This document shows, in pieces, positions 1 through 7,318 of a DNA stretch of 24,213 nt. The first letter of the stretch is position 1. Each line of letters begins with the position of its first letter. The DNA comes from an uncultured Muribaculaceae bacterium (GTDB lineage Bacteria; Bacteroidota; Bacteroidia; Bacteroidales; Muribaculaceae). The DNA lies in the NCBI GenBank assembly GCA_910578305.1, contig CAJTQH010000006.1, positions 7,132-31,344 of the forward strand, written 5' to 3'. A model generated the notes under the pieces. The model was not told where the DNA came from. It ran no database searches and was given only the letters and a program-made list of their open reading frames with translations. The translations under genes were made by a program, and so were the position numbers.

Positions 1-396
1 TATACACCCGAAAACATACAATCGCTTGACCGCGACGACATATTTGTATTCGGAAGCAACCTGCAAGGCATGCATTGTGGCGGAGCCGCACGCACCGCCT
101 ACGAACGCTTCGGCGCCGTATGGGGTAAAGGTACCGGACTGCACGGACAGTCCTACGCCATTCCCACAATGCAGGGTGGAGTGGAAACCATCAAGCCTTA
201 TGTGGATGAATTCATTGCTCTTGCACGCGAGTGGGATCAAAACACATTTTATATTACCCGCATCGGATGCGGCATAGCCGGATTTACCGATGAGCAGATA
301 GCGCCGCTGTTTGACGAAGCCTACGACCTGTACAATGTGCGTCTGCCAAAATCATTCGCCGACATCATCCGCGCACGGCGTGCCGCCAGCGAGTAA
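1..396 (+). CDS. Macro-fold-like protein of the A1S_2505 phage/bacterial family, 5' truncated
   Basis: The reading frame is open from base 1, so the N-terminus lies outside the window; 131 codons remain before TAA. The visible part starts with a short acidic stretch, then the signature FVFGSNLQG, followed by HCGGAA and the conserved GQSYAIPT. Further on come YITRIGCGIAGF and an acidic tail. I recall this order of motifs (FGSNL, GGAA, QSYAIP, GCGxAGF) from a small protein family found in phages and many bacteria and likened to macro domains, which bind ADP-ribose-type nucleotides. The exact function is unknown. The last 32 bases overlap, tail to tail, the end of the MATE gene on the other strand. 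An internal ATG at 70 would remove the FGSNL motif, so it is not the real start. Family assignment is fairly sure; molecular role is not. Confidence 0.75.
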   Translation, partial: YTPENIQSLDRDDIFVFGSNLQGMHCGGAARTAYERFGAVWGKGTGLHGQSYAIPTMQGGVETIKPYVDEFIALAREWDQNTFYITRIGCGIAGFTDEQIAPLFDEAYDLYNVRLPKSFADIIRARRAASE

Positions 397-1744
397 CAGC
401 ATATCCGGCCACTATGACCAGCAACGTAAGCACCTCGGCTGTGGGTATTGCAAACCACAGACCGGGGTTGCCTATTATATGAGGCAACAGCACAAATGCA
501 GGGATAAGAAATATTATACCGCGCAATAAAGTATAGACAAGCGGTCTCAAAACCTGCTCTACGCTCTGGTAGTAACCTATAAACGTGATATTTACAGCAA
601 ACGGCAACGCACACACAGCAAATAATGGCAATCCAGACACAGCCAACCCGTAAGCGGCCTCATCCGTTGACAGAAACGCCTCGACTATATATCCCGAACC
701 GGCAACCATGCCCAGCGTGATAATGACACCACACAGCACGGCAGTAAACAGAGCCACTCTGAGCGAAGCATGCACTCGATCAAAAGCCCCAGCTCCGTAA
801 TTATAACTTATTATCGGCTGAGCCGACTGTGCCACCGCATTACTTATGGAAAACACCACGGGAAACAGATAGCACGCTATGGCATAGGCTGCGACTCCGT
901 CATCGCCAAGACGCGACATGAATACATAGTTGCCCGTAAGCATCATTATACCCATCGCCCCCTCGGTAAGAAGTGTGGGAAATCCGATCTTGGACATGTG
1001 CGAAATATTTCTCCACACTCCGGCCAATCCGTGAGGGCCCGATAACATGGACACAAATTTCAGATTCGTCGAATAGCGCACGAAATATACCAATACCATC
1101 AGTCCGCCAACAACAGCACTGATCGAGGTGGCTATGGCTGCTCCGGCCACACCCCATCCGAGCGGAAACACCATTACATAATCAAGCCCGATATTAAACA
1201 CTGCAGCTACTATCTGACAGCACATGGCATAGCGCGGCGATCCGTCGAGACGTATTAGCATCATACCCACACACTCTATGAACAAGAACAGGAAGCATGG
1301 AAGCAAGCCTATCATGTAATCCACGGCATAACGCTCAAGAGCCGGACTACTGCCGAGCACTTTTACCGTGAGCGACGGAAACGCCAGACACCACAGGCAT
1401 AACAGAAATGTAAGAGCTGTGCCCACTACCACCGCATGCGTCATAATACGACAGGCTCCGGCTGTGTTTTTCTCAGCAAGACGTATGCTTGCTATCACAG
1501 ATGCGCCGATACCGAGCATGAGTCCGACTCCCGTAACAAGAAGAAACAGCGGAGCCACGATATTTACAGCCGCGATTCCGTCACTACCAACTCCACGCCC
1601 AACAAACACACCGTCGATGAGTGTAAGCACCGAATTCGATATCATACCCACCAATGTGGGAAAAAACAATTTTTTGAAAAGCGATCCGATCCTGTCGCGA
1701 CCGAAATCCATAGTCCGATCAACCATGTCTTGCGCCTTGTCCAT
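365..1744 (-). CDS. MATE family multidrug/Na+ (or H+) antiporter
   Basis: This 459-residue, highly hydrophobic protein has about twelve predicted membrane helices, the usual size and topology for MATE exporters. These move cationic drugs or metabolites out of the cell in exchange for Na+ or H+. The start fits the family: a short polar N-terminus (MDKAQDMVDRTMDFGRD) precedes the first helix and the typical FPTLVGMISNSVLTLIDGVF segment. The second half repeats the pattern with GIMMLTGNYVFMSRLG and an A-Q-P-I-x-x-YNYGA motif. These features point to the MepA/DinF-like branch rather than classical NorM, but I cannot fix the subfamily or substrate. Its stop overlaps the convergent gene at 1-396. 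A likely promoter lies just after the ClC gene, leaving a leader of about 90 bases, so it need not be co-transcribed with ClC. Confidence 0.9.
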   Translation of the reverse strand: MDKAQDMVDRTMDFGRDRIGSLFKKLFFPTLVGMISNSVLTLIDGVFVGRGVGSDGIAAVNIVAPLFLLVTGVGLMLGIGASVIASIRLAEKNTAGACRIMTHAVVVGTALTFLLCLWCLAFPSLTVKVLGSSPALERYAVDYMIGLLPCFLFLFIECVGMMLIRLDGSPRYAMCCQIVAAVFNIGLDYVMVFPLGWGVAGAAIATSISAVVGGLMVLVYFVRYSTNLKFVSMLSGPHGLAGVWRNISHMSKIGFPTLLTEGAMGIMMLTGNYVFMSRLGDDGVAAYAIACYLFPVVFSISNAVAQSAQPIISYNYGAGAFDRVHASLRVALFTAVLCGVIITLGMVAGSGYIVEAFLSTDEAAYGLAVSGLPLFAVCALPFAVNITFIGYYQSVEQVLRPLVYTLLRGIIFLIPAFVLLPHIIGNPGLWFAIPTAEVLTLLVIVAGYAVTRWRHAVRG

Positions 1745-1769
1745 AATGGTTTTAATAATTAAAACATAT

Positions 1770-1788
1770 AAAAACCGGGCGCACCCGA
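1770..1788 (-). promoter_or_regulatory. Possible attenuator-like hairpin in the MATE leader
   Basis: Read on the minus strand, the leader between the -7 box and the MATE ATG contains CGGG, loop TGCG, CCCG, then G and five T. The stem has only four G-C pairs plus one G-T wobble, but the T run directly after it gives an intrinsic-terminator shape ahead of the coding start. Further upstream in the leader are G/C-rich segments (for example CGGCCGG) that could pair alternatively. Whether it regulates the exporter or is chance cannot be settled by eye. No known riboswitch was recognised. Confidence 0.3.
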
Positions 1789-1839
1789 CATCTTCTCCGG
1801 CCGTTACAGCTGCGGCTGCAAGCCCTCCGATGAACGTTG

Positions 1840-1871
1840 CAAAGTTAATAAATACTGTTTAGATATACAAC
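1840..1871 (-). promoter_or_regulatory. Bacteroidetes -33/-7 promoter for the MATE gene
   Basis: On the minus strand the -7 box TAACTTTG (1847-1840) matches the Bacteroidetes consensus TAnnTTTG in all fixed positions. A GTTG at 1871-1868 matches three of four bases of the -33 TTTG, and the spacer is 20 bp, the usual length. Transcription would begin near 1836, about 90 bases before the MATE ATG at 1744. The promoter sits at the extreme 3' end of the ClC gene. Confidence 0.6.
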
Positions 1872-1874
1872 ACA

Positions 1875-3236
1875 TCACCTGCGCCGCGTAAGCACACCGT
1901 TATGTCTGTCGATACGAATAGAAAAGAAGCTGTCGGCGGTAAACAGACGAACAACACCGAACGATAACGCCGAAGCGATGGTAAGCGGCAGCAGCATTGA
2001 GTACGCTCCCGCCATCTCACACGTAAGGAATATGGCCATGAGCGGTGCACGTATGGCTCCCGCCATCACACCGGCCATGCCGAAATATGCAAACATGGCC
2101 ACCGACAGATGCAGCCCGAACAACACATTGAGCAACATGGCAAACACATAACCTGTGACACAACCTGCAAACAACGTGGGCGCAAAATCACCACTCACAC
2201 CGCCACCGCTTGTTGTGGCCGATGCGGCAAAACATTTCAATGCCATAATACCTGCCGCCACAGCAATCATATACCATACAGAGTCGGCCACATCGGCAAA
2301 CGGGCCATCGGCTATAAGACCTCCGTCATGGCCGTTGATCACTCCGCCTATCACGTCATAGCCCTCTCCGTATAATGCCGGAAACCAGAATATCATTACC
2401 GCCAGCCCGGCACCGGCCATCAGATTTTTCACCCACTGTTTTTTTACTGCATGGAGCCACTGCTCTACACGTTTCATGATATAACTGTAATACAACGAAT
2501 AAAAGCCGCAACATACGCCCAACAAAACGACGTATGGCAACAGCGAGGCATCAAACGGCATTGACTGATTGTAGGCGATATCAAGCGTAAAACCCGATAG
2601 CGAATATGCCGTGAGTGCGGATATGAGAGTAGCGACACAAAGTACCAACACCGAAAATGTCGACAGCCCCATACGGAGTACCTCCAGTGTGAACAGAGCA
2701 CCGCCTATCGGAGCCTTGAATATACCGGCAATACCGGCACCTGCGCCGCATCCCACCATTATCATCATCATACGCGGCGACATACGGAACATTCTGGCCA
2801 TATTGCTTCCTATCGCCGCCCCGGTGCAGGCAATAGGACCCTCCGACCCTGCCGAGCCTCCAAATCCGAGAGTAAGCGTACTCGCTATCATCGGCGACAC
2901 CGTCTGCACAAGCGGCAGGCGATACACTTTATTTTTAAGTCCCTGCATGAGCTGACGCACACCGTGTGATATGTCACGATGAAGCACATACCGACAAAAC
3001 ACACCGGTAAGCACAATGCCGCATACAGGTATCAGCAACAAGAGATAATTAGCTTCTCCGGCATGCATGCCTGCTGTGAGCCATCCCGACACGGAAGCTA
3101 TCATGCGCTTCAACAGAAACGCAAAACATCCGGAGACCAATCCCACCATTGATGCGATTATAAAAGCCAGCGGGTTCGGCGAAATATGATGTTTTATATC
3201 TCTCACGATGCACATATCATAACAACACTGCCACAT
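1875..3236 (-). CDS. ClC-family chloride channel/transporter, no CBS domains
   Basis: The 453-residue membrane protein carries the main ClC signatures. GSAGSEGP (127-134) matches the GREGP selectivity motif with the gating glutamate E132 kept. GDFAPTLF matches the GxFxP motif late in the protein. The GSGIP-region equivalent is SHGVR (90-94), so the central serine and the proline are replaced. By alignment around FKAPIGGALFTLEVLR, the inner proton glutamate of exchangers (E203 in E. coli ClC-ec1) is valine (V186), and the tyrosine near the C-terminus appears to be phenylalanine. The protein ends shortly after the last helix, so it lacks the cytoplasmic CBS pair. It probably carries chloride or another anion across the inner membrane; channel versus exchanger is open. 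The start at 3236 gives a 17-20 residue cytoplasmic lead; M8 (3215) is an alternative. Confidence 0.9.
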   Translation of the reverse strand: MWQCCYDMCIVRDIKHHISPNPLAFIIASMVGLVSGCFAFLLKRMIASVSGWLTAGMHAGEANYLLLLIPVCGIVLTGVFCRYVLHRDISHGVRQLMQGLKNKVYRLPLVQTVSPMIASTLTLGFGGSAGSEGPIACTGAAIGSNMARMFRMSPRMMMIMVGCGAGAGIAGIFKAPIGGALFTLEVLRMGLSTFSVLVLCVATLISALTAYSLSGFTLDIAYNQSMPFDASLLPYVVLLGVCCGFYSLYYSYIMKRVEQWLHAVKKQWVKNLMAGAGLAVMIFWFPALYGEGYDVIGGVINGHDGGLIADGPFADVADSVWYMIAVAAGIMALKCFAASATTSGGGVSGDFAPTLFAGCVTGYVFAMLLNVLFGLHLSVAMFAYFGMAGVMAGAIRAPLMAIFLTCEMAGAYSMLLPLTIASALSFGVVRLFTADSFFSIRIDRHNGVLTRRR

Positions 3237-3279
3237 TTAACAATGTTTATGTAATTTACAATATTAAATCGCGTCTATA

Positions 3280-3311
3280 TTTGGCAATAGAGACAATTAT
3301 TCGGATATTTG
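3280..3311 (+). promoter_or_regulatory. Likely -33/-7 promoter of the ptb-buk pair
   Basis: A perfect -33 TTTG at 3280-3283 is followed after 20 bp by GATATTTG (3304-3311), seven of eight positions of TAnnTTTG. The expected start of transcription is around 3316, about a dozen bases before the ptb ATG. The region 3237-3328 separates the divergent ClC gene; on the minus strand a weaker -7-like TAATATTG (3266-3259) could serve ClC. Confidence 0.5.
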
Positions 3312-3328
3312 CAGAAAAATAACACCTC

Positions 3329-4252
3329 ATGAGTACAATAGCCTCTTTTAAAGACTTATTGGAAGCCTTTCGCAGCATGCGTTGTAAAAAACGAATTGCG
3401 ATAGTATGTCCTACCGACGAGCACACCCGTGATGTCGCTTTGCAATGCGCCTCCGAAGATCTTGCAGAAATAACTCTCATACATACCGATGACGACACTC
3501 AATGGTGTCGACAGCTTCAAGAGAAATATCCGCAACACGTCACCACGATCCTTGCCGGCTCACCCGACGACGCATGTCGGAAAGCCGTAGCGGAAGTGCG
3601 TCAGAACAAAGCAGATGTGATCATGAAAGGTCTCATCAACACCGACAATCTTCTTCGAGCCGTGCTTGACAAGGAACATGGCATACTACGCAAAGGCAAT
3701 GTCATGACTCATCTCACAGCTGCCGAAATACCCGGTTATGACCACCTGCTGCTATTCAGCGACGCTGCCGTAATACCATATCCGGATCTGACACAGATGG
3801 ATGCCATGGTGAGATATGGCGTAAACATGTGCCGACGGCTCGGCTCAGACACGCCCAATGTAGCTCTGATACATTTTACGGAAAAAACAAGTGAAAAATT
3901 TCCTTATACCATTGACTATGCCACTCTCAAAGAGCGAGCAGATAACGGTGATTACGGATCTGTTCACATGGCAGGTCCAATGGACGTAAAATCTGCTTGT
4001 GACGCACACAGCGCACAGGTCAAAGGTATTGAATCCGATGTTACCGGCCATGCCGACATGCTCATATTCCCGAATCTGACCGCTGCCAACACTTTTTACA
4101 AGACATTGACATTGTTCGGACACTCGTCCAATGCTGCTATCGTGTGCGGAGCCGATGCTCCTATTGTTGTGCCATCGCGTGCCGATTCTGCCGAATCAAA
4201 ATTTTACAGCCTCGCACTCGCCTGTGTGGCTGCAACATCTGACAGAAACTGA
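3329..4252 (+). CDS. ptb: Phosphate butyryltransferase (PTA/PTB family)
   Basis: This enzyme exchanges the CoA of butyryl-CoA (or a branched acyl-CoA) for phosphate, giving the acyl phosphate used by the next gene product; it acts in the cytosol. At 307 residues it is the size of Ptb and shorter than acetate Pta. Family motifs are visible in order: MKGLINTDNLLRAVLDKE near the middle, LFSDAAVIPYPDL, then GPMDVKSACD with a conserved lysine shortly after (VKGIESDVTG). Near the end are DMLIFPNLTAANTFYK and IVVPSRADSAESK. Butyrate kinase follows after 14 bases, so the two form one operon, and this context favours Ptb over Pta. The substrate may be butyrate or branched-chain acids such as isobutyrate or isovalerate; the sequence alone does not tell. 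Confidence 0.92.
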   Translation: MSTIASFKDLLEAFRSMRCKKRIAIVCPTDEHTRDVALQCASEDLAEITLIHTDDDTQWCRQLQEKYPQHVTTILAGSPDDACRKAVAEVRQNKADVIMKGLINTDNLLRAVLDKEHGILRKGNVMTHLTAAEIPGYDHLLLFSDAAVIPYPDLTQMDAMVRYGVNMCRRLGSDTPNVALIHFTEKTSEKFPYTIDYATLKERADNGDYGSVHMAGPMDVKSACDAHSAQVKGIESDVTGHADMLIFPNLTAANTFYKTLTLFGHSSNAAIVCGADAPIVVPSRADSAESKFYSLALACVAATSDRN

Positions 4253-4266
4253 CAATCAACAACTTA

Positions 4267-5328
4267 ATGAAAATACTTGTCATAAATCCCGGCTCCACAT
4301 CCACCAAATGGGCCGTATATCACGACCGAGATCTTGTATGGAAGCACACCTTGCATCACCCTTCGTCGCAACTCAAAACATATCCACATGTGTTAGACCA
4401 AATCGAGATGCGCACCCAAGCCACATACGACAGTCTGACCGAGGCTGGCATAGAACCGATGTTTGATGTGGTGATAGCCCGTGGCGGGCTATTAAAACCA
4501 ACGCCGTCAGGAGTATATGAAGTTGACGATAACGTGATTCACGACCTGCGCACTTCGGAGCTTGAGCACGCATGCAACCTTGGCGGGCTCATAGCCCGTG
4601 ATATTGCCGACAGCATAGGCTGCCCGGCATTCATCGCCGATCCGGAAGTCGTGGACGAGATGATACCGGTAGCGCGCATCACAGGACTCCCCGACATGCA
4701 TCGTCTATCAGTGTTCCACGCCCTCAACACCAAAGCCGTAGCCCGTCGATATGCTTGGTCGATAGGCCACCGGTACGAAGACATCAATCTGATATTGGTA
4801 CATCTTGGTGGCGGAATTTCTGTTGGAGCCCACCGCAAAGGCAAAGTAATTGATGTAAACAACGCACTCAATGGCGACGGACCGTTCAGCCCGGAACGCG
4901 CCGGAGCATTGCCCACCGACCAGTTGGTGGAACTATGTTTCAGTGGACTATACACAAAGCGCCAGATCAAGCATATGCTCAATGGCGGAGGCGGACTCAT
5001 AGCTCATTTAGGATCTACAGATGTAGCCATGATAGCCACACGAGCAGAACGTGGCGAAGAACCTTACCGCACAGTGCTTGATGCAATGCTCTACAATGTA
5101 GCCAAAGAAGTAGGAGCCAGAGCTGTGTCGCTTCGTGGCAAAGTCGATGCCATAATACTCACAGGAGGCATAGCCCATAGCAACTACTGTGTACAGGGCA
5201 TAAGCAAATGGGTGGAATTCATAGCACCCATTGTAATCCGCGCCGGAGAAGACGAACTCGACTCTCTCGCATTCAATGCCTATGGAGCCATGACAGGAGA
5301 ATTTCCTATAAAAAAGTACAGACAATAG
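4267..5328 (+). CDS. buk: Butyrate kinase
   Basis: The product transfers phosphate from butyryl phosphate (or branched acyl phosphates) to ADP, yielding ATP and the free short-chain fatty acid. It belongs to the acetokinase/ASKHA fold. Its 353 residues match the family. The N-terminus MKILVINPGSTSTKWAVY holds the first phosphate-binding motif. VHLGGGISVGAHRKGKVIDV and NALNGDGPFSPERAGALP are the central family signatures, and IILTGGIAHS near 290-300 is the adenosine/phosphate-2 region. It lies directly downstream of ptb and uses the same frame of expression, so substrate-level phosphorylation is the likely job of the pair. The genes that make the acyl-CoA are not in this window. Confidence 0.95.
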   Translation: MKILVINPGSTSTKWAVYHDRDLVWKHTLHHPSSQLKTYPHVLDQIEMRTQATYDSLTEAGIEPMFDVVIARGGLLKPTPSGVYEVDDNVIHDLRTSELEHACNLGGLIARDIADSIGCPAFIADPEVVDEMIPVARITGLPDMHRLSVFHALNTKAVARRYAWSIGHRYEDINLILVHLGGGISVGAHRKGKVIDVNNALNGDGPFSPERAGALPTDQLVELCFSGLYTKRQIKHMLNGGGGLIAHLGSTDVAMIATRAERGEEPYRTVLDAMLYNVAKEVGARAVSLRGKVDAIILTGGIAHSNYCVQGISKWVEFIAPIVIRAGEDELDSLAFNAYGAMTGEFPIKKYRQ

Positions 5329-5402
5329 TTGAATCAGACATATCATACTTCACTTCAAAGCAGGTATTCTTCTTGTTTTCAACGTGTATCATAAATAAAA
5401 GA

Positions 5403-5924
5403 ATGGAATCCGAACGACTATTACTTCGCCCATGGAATGAAGACGATGCCGAAGCCCTGTACCAATATGCATCCGACCACAGAGTGAGTGAACTCGCATT
5501 ATGGCCACAACATACATCCATAGATATGAGCCGCGAAGTGATCAGAAACATATTTATGCCCAATCAGCATCTCTATGCCATAGTACTTAAAGACACCTCT
5601 GAGCCGATAGGCAGCATAGGACTCGTACCCGAAGGATTTGAACATTACGCCACGGATTGTTTTGAACGTGAAGCCGGATATTGGATAGGCCATCCTTACT
5701 GGAACAAAGGGCTAACCACCGAAGCACTCGGATTACTGATAAATTATTGTCGTGAATCCCTGCATCTTGACTCTCTGCTTATCACTACCGACACACGCAA
5801 TTCCGCTTCTATGCGAGTCGCTGAAAAATGCGGTTTCAAATACATAGGAGAATACGTGTACGAAGGCATTTCCGGTAAAGCATTTCGATTACGCCTCAAT
5901 GATCGACAAACACCATACCAATAA
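5403..5924 (+). CDS. GNAT N-acetyltransferase, RimJ/RimL-like
   Basis: A 173-residue cytosolic acetyl-CoA-dependent acetyltransferase. It opens with the typical ESERLLLRPW start of the RimJ/RimL-type (Acetyltransf_3) group. IGSIGLVP marks the central strand. GYWIGHPYWNKGLTTEAL (92-109) is the acetyl-CoA-binding motif A region, and N-x-x-SMRVAEKCGFKYIGEY is the usual C-terminal block. The frame is open further upstream into the end of buk, but ATG 5403 is the start that begins at the conserved ERLLLRPW; earlier starts would add residues without family similarity. The gap to buk is 74 bases with no clear promoter, so read-through from ptb-buk is possible. The acetyl acceptor (ribosomal protein, antibiotic or small molecule) is unknown. 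Confidence 0.88.
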   Translation: MESERLLLRPWNEDDAEALYQYASDHRVSELALWPQHTSIDMSREVIRNIFMPNQHLYAIVLKDTSEPIGSIGLVPEGFEHYATDCFEREAGYWIGHPYWNKGLTTEALGLLINYCRESLHLDSLLITTDTRNSASMRVAEKCGFKYIGEYVYEGISGKAFRLRLNDRQTPYQ

Positions 5925-6001
5925 GACGTAACCGACATATTTACCAATACTCCATGGCCCTCAACCGGATTTTTAAGCATTTAAATGGGATTATTTAAAG
6001 A

Positions 6002-6017
6002 TATTTTTGTAATTTTG
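6002..6017 (+). promoter_or_regulatory. Two overlapping -7 boxes upstream of efp
   Basis: TATTTTTG (6002-6009) and TAATTTTG (6010-6017) lie back to back, and both fit TAnnTTTG exactly. No good -33 TTTG is seen 19-21 bases upstream of either. The second box would start transcription near 6022, about 20 bases before the efp ATG at 6043. The surrounding 5925-6042 is A/T-rich and otherwise empty. Confidence 0.5.
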
Positions 6018-6042
6018 CGCTCAAATAATCATTAAGAATCTT

Positions 6043-6609
6043 ATGATCAACGCTCAAGACATCAAAAACGGCACCTGCATCCGCATGGATGGCCGTCTTT
6101 ACTTTTGTGTGGAATTCCTCCACGTTAAGCCCGGCAAAGGCAATACTTTCATGCGCACCAAGCTTAAAGACGTGGTCGATGGCCGCGTGCTTGAACGCCG
6201 ATTCAACATCGGTGAAAAGCTCGAAGACGTACGCGTAGAACGCCGTCCGTTCCAGTATCTTTATGCCGATGGTGGCGATGATATCTTCATGAACAACGAA
6301 ACATTCGAACAGATTCCCATCAATAAGGAACTTGTTACCGGTGCTCCGTTCATGAAAGAAGGTGACACTGTGGAAGTTGTTACCGACGCCTCATCAGAAA
6401 CAGTGCTTTATGCTGAAATGCCCATCAAAACTGTTCTGAAAATCACTTATACTGAACCCGGACTGAAAGGAGATACCGCAACCAACACTCTCAAACCAGC
6501 CACATTGGAAACAGGTGCTGAAATCCGTGTACCTCTGTTTGTAAACGAAGGCGACATGATCGAAGTTGACACTCGCGACGGATCATATATCAGCCGCGTG
6601 AAAGCATAA
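6043..6609 (+). CDS. efp: Elongation factor P
   Basis: EF-P binds between the ribosomal P and E sites and relieves stalling at proline runs. The 188-residue length and three beta-barrel layout are standard. The N-terminal KOW-like domain includes HVKPGKGNTFMRTKLKDV, where K32 corresponds to the modified lysine 34 of E. coli EF-P. FNIGEKLEDV and the central region YLYADGGDDIFMNNETFEQ follow. The C-terminal domain has GDTATNTLKPATLETGAEI and ends in IEVDTRDGSYISRV, the classical EF-P signature. The start at 6043 gives the usual N-terminus just before the first strand. A strong terminator hairpin lies 28 bases after the stop, so it is probably a single-gene transcript. No modification-enzyme gene (EpmA, EarP or YmfI type) was seen nearby. 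Confidence 0.97.
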   Translation: MINAQDIKNGTCIRMDGRLYFCVEFLHVKPGKGNTFMRTKLKDVVDGRVLERRFNIGEKLEDVRVERRPFQYLYADGGDDIFMNNETFEQIPINKELVTGAPFMKEGDTVEVVTDASSETVLYAEMPIKTVLKITYTEPGLKGDTATNTLKPATLETGAEIRVPLFVNEGDMIEVDTRDGSYISRVKA

Positions 6610-6637
6610 TCAGTCATACGATAACGCATCCAACTCA

Positions 6638-6670
6638 TCAGGCGGCCGGAACTATTTTTCCGGCCGCTGA
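6638..6670 (+). terminator. GC-rich hairpin terminator after efp
   Basis: The left arm TCAGGCGGCCGGA (6638-6650) pairs with TCCGGCCGCTGA (6659-6670) with one bulged G, enclosing an A/T-rich loop that contains five T. This gives a twelve-pair stem. The tail GTTTATATTT is T-rich but not a pure T run. It lies 28 bases past the efp stop and ends 12 bases before the next start codon. Confidence 0.8.
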
Positions 6671-6682
6671 GTTTATATTTGC

Positions 6683-7279
6683 ATGACACATACATATCTA
6701 CCCACTGAACTGCATCCCTGGGAACCATTCATTCCCGAAAATGCAAAAATATTGATATTGGGCACATTCCCTCCAAAGCCCAATCGCTGGAGTATGGATT
6801 TCTATTATCCTAACCGCATCAATGACTTCTGGCGCATAATGGGTCTGATATTCCATGGGAGCAAAGATTATTTCATTGATCCGGCAACAGGACTGTTCAA
6901 GCTCAATGATATCAAAAAAATGCTGTCGGAGCACGGAATAGCCCTAAACGACACAGGAGCTGAAGTGCGGAGGCTTAAAGACAACGCATCCGACAAATTT
7001 CTTGAGATAGTACAGCCTGTGGATCTGAAAAGCCTGCTCAACCGAATGCCGCAGTGCCATGCCGTGGCCACTACAGGCGAAAAAGCAGCCGGCGTCATAG
7101 CCGACATCACCGGCACTCCGCTACCTAAAATGGGCCAATGTATTCAATGTCTGTATCCCGACGACACACACCCTCTCGACATATTCCGTATGCCATCTAC
7201 GTCACGCGCCTATCCGATGGCTCTGGATAAAAAAGCGGAATATTACGCTGAAATGTTTCACCATATAGGAATATTGTGA
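6683..7279 (+). CDS. Uracil/hypoxanthine-DNA glycosylase family protein
   Basis: A 198-residue member of the uracil-DNA glycosylase superfamily, which flips out and cuts deaminated bases from DNA. After HPWEPFIPENAKILILG come the catalytic-loop region GTFPP (27-31) and a Y-Y-P-N-R-I-N-D-F-W block in which N47 may be the catalytic asparagine, as in family-6 hypoxanthine-DNA glycosylases. Near the end RMPSTSRAYPMAL resembles the minor-groove loop. The start is fixed: a stop codon (TGA 6668-6670) lies five codons upstream in frame and no other ATG occurs before the GTFPP motif. The ATG follows a -7-like box by one base, which is odd. Substrate (uracil, hypoxanthine or other) is not certain. Confidence 0.8.
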   Translation: MTHTYLPTELHPWEPFIPENAKILILGTFPPKPNRWSMDFYYPNRINDFWRIMGLIFHGSKDYFIDPATGLFKLNDIKKMLSEHGIALNDTGAEVRRLKDNASDKFLEIVQPVDLKSLLNRMPQCHAVATTGEKAAGVIADITGTPLPKMGQCIQCLYPDDTHPLDIFRMPSTSRAYPMALDKKAEYYAEMFHHIGIL

Positions 7280-7288
7280 AATATTCGG

Positions 7289-7296
7289 TAACTTTG
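7289..7296 (+). promoter_or_regulatory. -7 promoter box upstream of the DedA gene
   Basis: TAACTTTG fits TAnnTTTG fully and lies 22 bases before ATG 7319, a normal spacing for a short leader. No convincing -33 TTTG is present at the right distance. It begins 10 bases after the glycosylase stop, so it would start the DedA-rpe transcript. Confidence 0.5.
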
Positions 7297-7318
7297 CTTT
7301 CTAAATGTGGAAGCAAAG

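Noticed and set aside
1745..1859. In-frame upstream extension of the MATE gene
   Set aside because: The frame stays open from a stop at about 1862, but there is no ATG, GTG or TTG in it before ATG 1744, and the translation has no similarity to MATE N-termini.
1368..1862. Plus-strand open frame of about 160 codons opposite the MATE N-terminus
   Set aside because: It is antisense to a conserved membrane protein and runs over that gene's promoter; Thr/Pro/Ser-rich translation without motifs.
4539..5000. Open frame of about 150 codons on the minus strand inside buk
   Set aside because: It shadows the conserved butyrate kinase core; the Ser/Pro/Arg-rich translation is typical of an antisense frame.
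5208..5402. Upstream extension of the GNAT frame into buk
   Set aside because: The extra 65 residues are basic and unlike any GNAT N-terminus; the family start ERLLLRPW begins right after ATG 5403.
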